64,000 nt of DNA, from assembly GCA_900239685.1 (NCBI GenBank), contig OENT01000733.1, positions 16,726-80,725 on the forward strand. Reading direction: 5' to 3'. Under the pieces are notes generated by a model. It was not told the DNA's origin and searched no databases. It was given only the letters and a program-made list of their open reading frames with translations. Below, piece after piece: positions 61,544 through 64,000 of this stretch; the first letter of the stretch is position 1; every line of letters starts with the position of its first letter. The stretch is from Rotaria macrura (Eukaryota > Rotifera > Eurotatoria > Philodinida > Philodinidae). Both the position numbers and the translations under genes were made by a program.

Positions 61544-62607
61544 CTCAAGCCTAGTGTTGGTATCTCCTCTATAGAAAAGTGAGCAATTGAGATTGAATCG
61601 GGTAAAAGATTTGAAGTGAAAATAATTCTTGTCTCGGATACTGAGTAGAATCACAAGCGATTTTTTCTACTCAAACAAACTGGCCGAAAGTAATTTGAAC
61701 TATTGATGATTCGATTCGTTTTCTGATTCTGATTTTGAGTGTTCTATTAGTTTCAACTTATATTGTACTTTGGTGATTGTAATCTGTAGAGCATTTTATT
61801 GAATGGTCCTGACCGATTTCAAGTGTAGAGGATGTGTGCTCTTCTTTTGATGATGATTTATGTGCTGTTTCTACATGCGATGGCTTCACTTTTATTTGTT
61901 GCAGCCATTGTAATCGTGTACGTTGCTTTGTGCATCTTTTTTTTCGTTGATTATAAACAATAGTAAAATATAGTTTTGATGATCTTCCCAAAACAAATCG
62001 CTTCTTAGCACAAATTTGAAAGGAAAACAACATACTTTTCTGGATCGACTCTTTTCTGTACATACCAACTTTATACTTCATCAAATTGAACATGGACTTT
62101 TGGATCGATTCTATTTTTAAACAAATCTATCGAAAAACATATTTGTTATTATATCGTATTTTTCATTCGTTTGACGATCAATGAAACAGGAATTGAAAAT
62201 CCTGTTGCAGTAGTTACTGCATACAAAACTGCATTATTCGATTTATCAGATTCTTCGTGTCAAAATTTATATTATTTTTGAAATACTACAGAATCGTTTA
62301 CTTTTTGAGCTCCTAAAATATTTTTCACTCTCAAACTTCCTAGAAAACTATTATTAAGGAACTAATTCTCTACAGATTACTATCACCGAAGTACAATATA
62401 AGTTGAAACTAATAGAACACTCAGAGTTAGAAATCGAATCGAATCATCAATAGTTCAAATTACTTTCGGCCAGTTTGTTTGAGTCGAAAAAATCGCCTGT
62501 GATCCTATTTAGTATTCGAGAAAAGAACTATTTTCAGTTCAAATTATTTACCGCTTCAATCTCAATTGCTTATTTTTCTATAGATGAGATACCAACACTA
62601 GACTTGA
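61544..62607. mobile_element. 1.06-kb DNA element with about 240-bp terminal inverted repeats
   Basis: The left arm 61544-61791 (from TCAAGCCTAGTGTTGG to TAATCTGTAGAG) and the right arm 62368-62607 (from CTCTACAGATTAC to CCAACACTAGACTTGA) are reverse complements with roughly 10-15% mismatches. The most conserved block contains CAAACTGGCCGAAAGTAATT, present on both sides. The interior of about 575 bp holds one lysine-rich minus-strand frame (62093-61758) that is not recognisable as a transposase. It is a non-autonomous long-TIR transposon or a deletion derivative; target-site duplications could not be fixed by eye. Confidence 0.75.
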
Positions 62608-64000
62608 CAATGTTAGTTGTGTTGAAATAACCAGGTCATATCCCCAAGGACCTTCTCTCGCTAGCAGAGCAAGTTACAGGTTGCTAAAATCTTGTAACTT
62701 GCAGCTCTCTAATCTTGATTAATACGAATTTTATCGTTCGTATCAATAATTTTACTGGTGAATAGTTTTCACTAAGTTTCATCATTATAATTTGTACAAT
62801 ATTATCATTCAATAGAATAACTAAATATTATTCTTTTTTAATACAAAAATCGTTTGTTACTTGATCTGTCCGATAAGCTTTTCGATTGTTCTCGTTGTGC
62901 AAGCTTTCTTCAATTTAAAATAGTTATCTTTTAAACTTTTATGGATCTAAAACGATAATGCCTATTCATAAAATATAGGCAACAAGACATTCTATTATGT
63001 GAGAACTCTTTTACACCTGGATTGAGTGGCGTGTGAACTAAAAGGTATCACTATAGAAAATAGGGGTGATTTCAGTATCTTTTAATCGAACTAGAAGAAA
63101 AATAATTGTTAGTCTTCAATTTCTATTTTGGAAACCAGAATTTATGTTCATTTAAGTCAAAAAATTTCTTCCATCTTAAATTATAACTTTAATCGGATTC
63201 TACTATGTTCCATTGACATTATGGTTACAATAAAAAATCCAATCGGATATTGCATACATTATTAGAAAGAGGAAATCTTTAATTAAGAAAGACCTAGAGC
63301 ATCAAAACGATTTCGCCTGATCGTATTATCTCAACTTCTAACACAACGAACATAACTTGTCAATACTACTCGACACATAGCATTCATATGAATATGATGA
63401 CAATATTTACTATATTTGCAATAGCCTATATTGGTTTGTAACATACTGAAGAAGTCACTATGAAACCTTTACTATTCGACTTTTGAAAAAAAAAGAGTCA
63501 CTAATGTATATTTACTGTTAATAAGTCACAATATGTTTGCTTAAATTTTCACTGAGAAATAATATTTCCGTTAATATGACATTCAAATCCATTTTACAGT
63601 TTGAAATAATTACACTAAAAAAATGAACGAATTGCTTTTCTATTATGAAGTAATACAATTTAATATGATAGTATTTAATTAGTCAAGTTAAGACTTAACG
63701 AAAAAGAATTTTGTTTCAATAAAGAAAACAATTTGTGTCATATTTGTAATTACAAGACAACAAAAGATTTAGTTTCTAATTATATAAGGAAAGCTTACCT
63801 CATCTCGATTTTGTTTCTGATAAGCTTGATGATATATCATCGTAGTTCTGTGTTCCAGATTACTAATAGCTTTTAGAATTAAATAAATGTGAAAACTTCG
63901 GACTTATGTCCGAAAGTTATGTGTACTTCAAAAAGTGAATGAGACAAATCAGTCATTCTAGAATGTGTGCACGGATGAAGTATCTTGGTAAAACTTTTTG
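62608..64000. other. Right-edge stretch without a supported gene
   Basis: AT-rich, no frame above 60 codons. It has a small palindrome ACTTCGGACTTATGTCCGAAAGT near 63895-63917. Nothing else identifiable. Confidence 0.4.

Noticed and set aside
1-64000. CRISPR arrays, bacterial operons, riboswitches
   Set aside because: No regularly spaced direct repeats; genes are spliced and eukaryotic in style, so the bacterial feature types do not apply.

Overview
The window reads as nuclear DNA of a small invertebrate, most likely a bdelloid rotifer (Adineta/Rotaria-like). It is AT-rich. Most introns are 45-70 nt, with GT-AG ends and strong GTAAGT/GTGAGT donors. The gene families are ones that are abundant in bdelloids: an NHL-repeat beta-propeller protein, a membrane-anchored pentapeptide-repeat protein, an FG-GAP/VCBS-repeat protein, a DUF4476-like protein and a D-Ala-D-Ala-ligase-like ATP-grasp enzyme. 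The taxonomic call is inference from these families and the intron style; no rRNA or tRNA marker is present.

Layout. 0.7-6.7 kb: an NHL-repeat gene and a pentapeptide-repeat gene, both on the minus strand, separated by a foldback repeat and AT-rich DNA. 6.7-11.4 kb: no convincing gene. 11.4-27.1 kb: a small two-exon gene or 5' exons, followed by a seven-exon gene of about 4,595 codons for a giant RNF213-like AAA+ protein. That gene keeps the AAA3 and AAA4 ATPase motifs, but its RZ finger is degraded, no RING can be found, and one in-frame TAG interrupts it. 27.1-30.6 kb: intergenic, with a foldback repeat. 30.6-31.2 kb: an atypical dual-specificity phosphatase whose stop codon overlaps the terminus of a 0.53-kb inverted-repeat element. 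31.8-38 kb: no supported gene, but dense repeat structure (a long-TIR element, a possible LTR-like segment, a diverged direct duplication and two copies of a TACGG-rich foldback family). 38.0-46.3 kb: a four-exon gene that fuses a Ddl-like ATP-grasp ligase to a SET plus post-SET methyltransferase domain, with two unusually long introns (2.8 and 3.7 kb). 46.8-47.1 kb: a DUF4476-like gene. 47-54.5 kb: repeat-rich and AT-rich DNA with one possible 54-residue ORF. 54.5-56.6 kb: an FG-GAP gene with an in-frame TGA. 58.3-58.9 kb: 5-formyltetrahydrofolate cyclo-ligase (minus strand). 59-64 kb: no convincing gene, but a 1.06-kb element with 240-bp terminal inverted repeats.

The genes do not form an operon or an obvious pathway. 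The window looks like an accessory-rich chromosomal region: expanded repeat-protein families, a probably bacterium-derived ligase domain, two large ORFs each broken by a single stop, and at least five families of foldback or TIR elements. The most unusual items are the ATP-grasp-SET fusion, the RNF213-like ATPase with eroded ligase parts, and the five-copy TACGG-rich foldback family, whose terminus supplies the first ATG of the ATP-grasp-SET reading frame.
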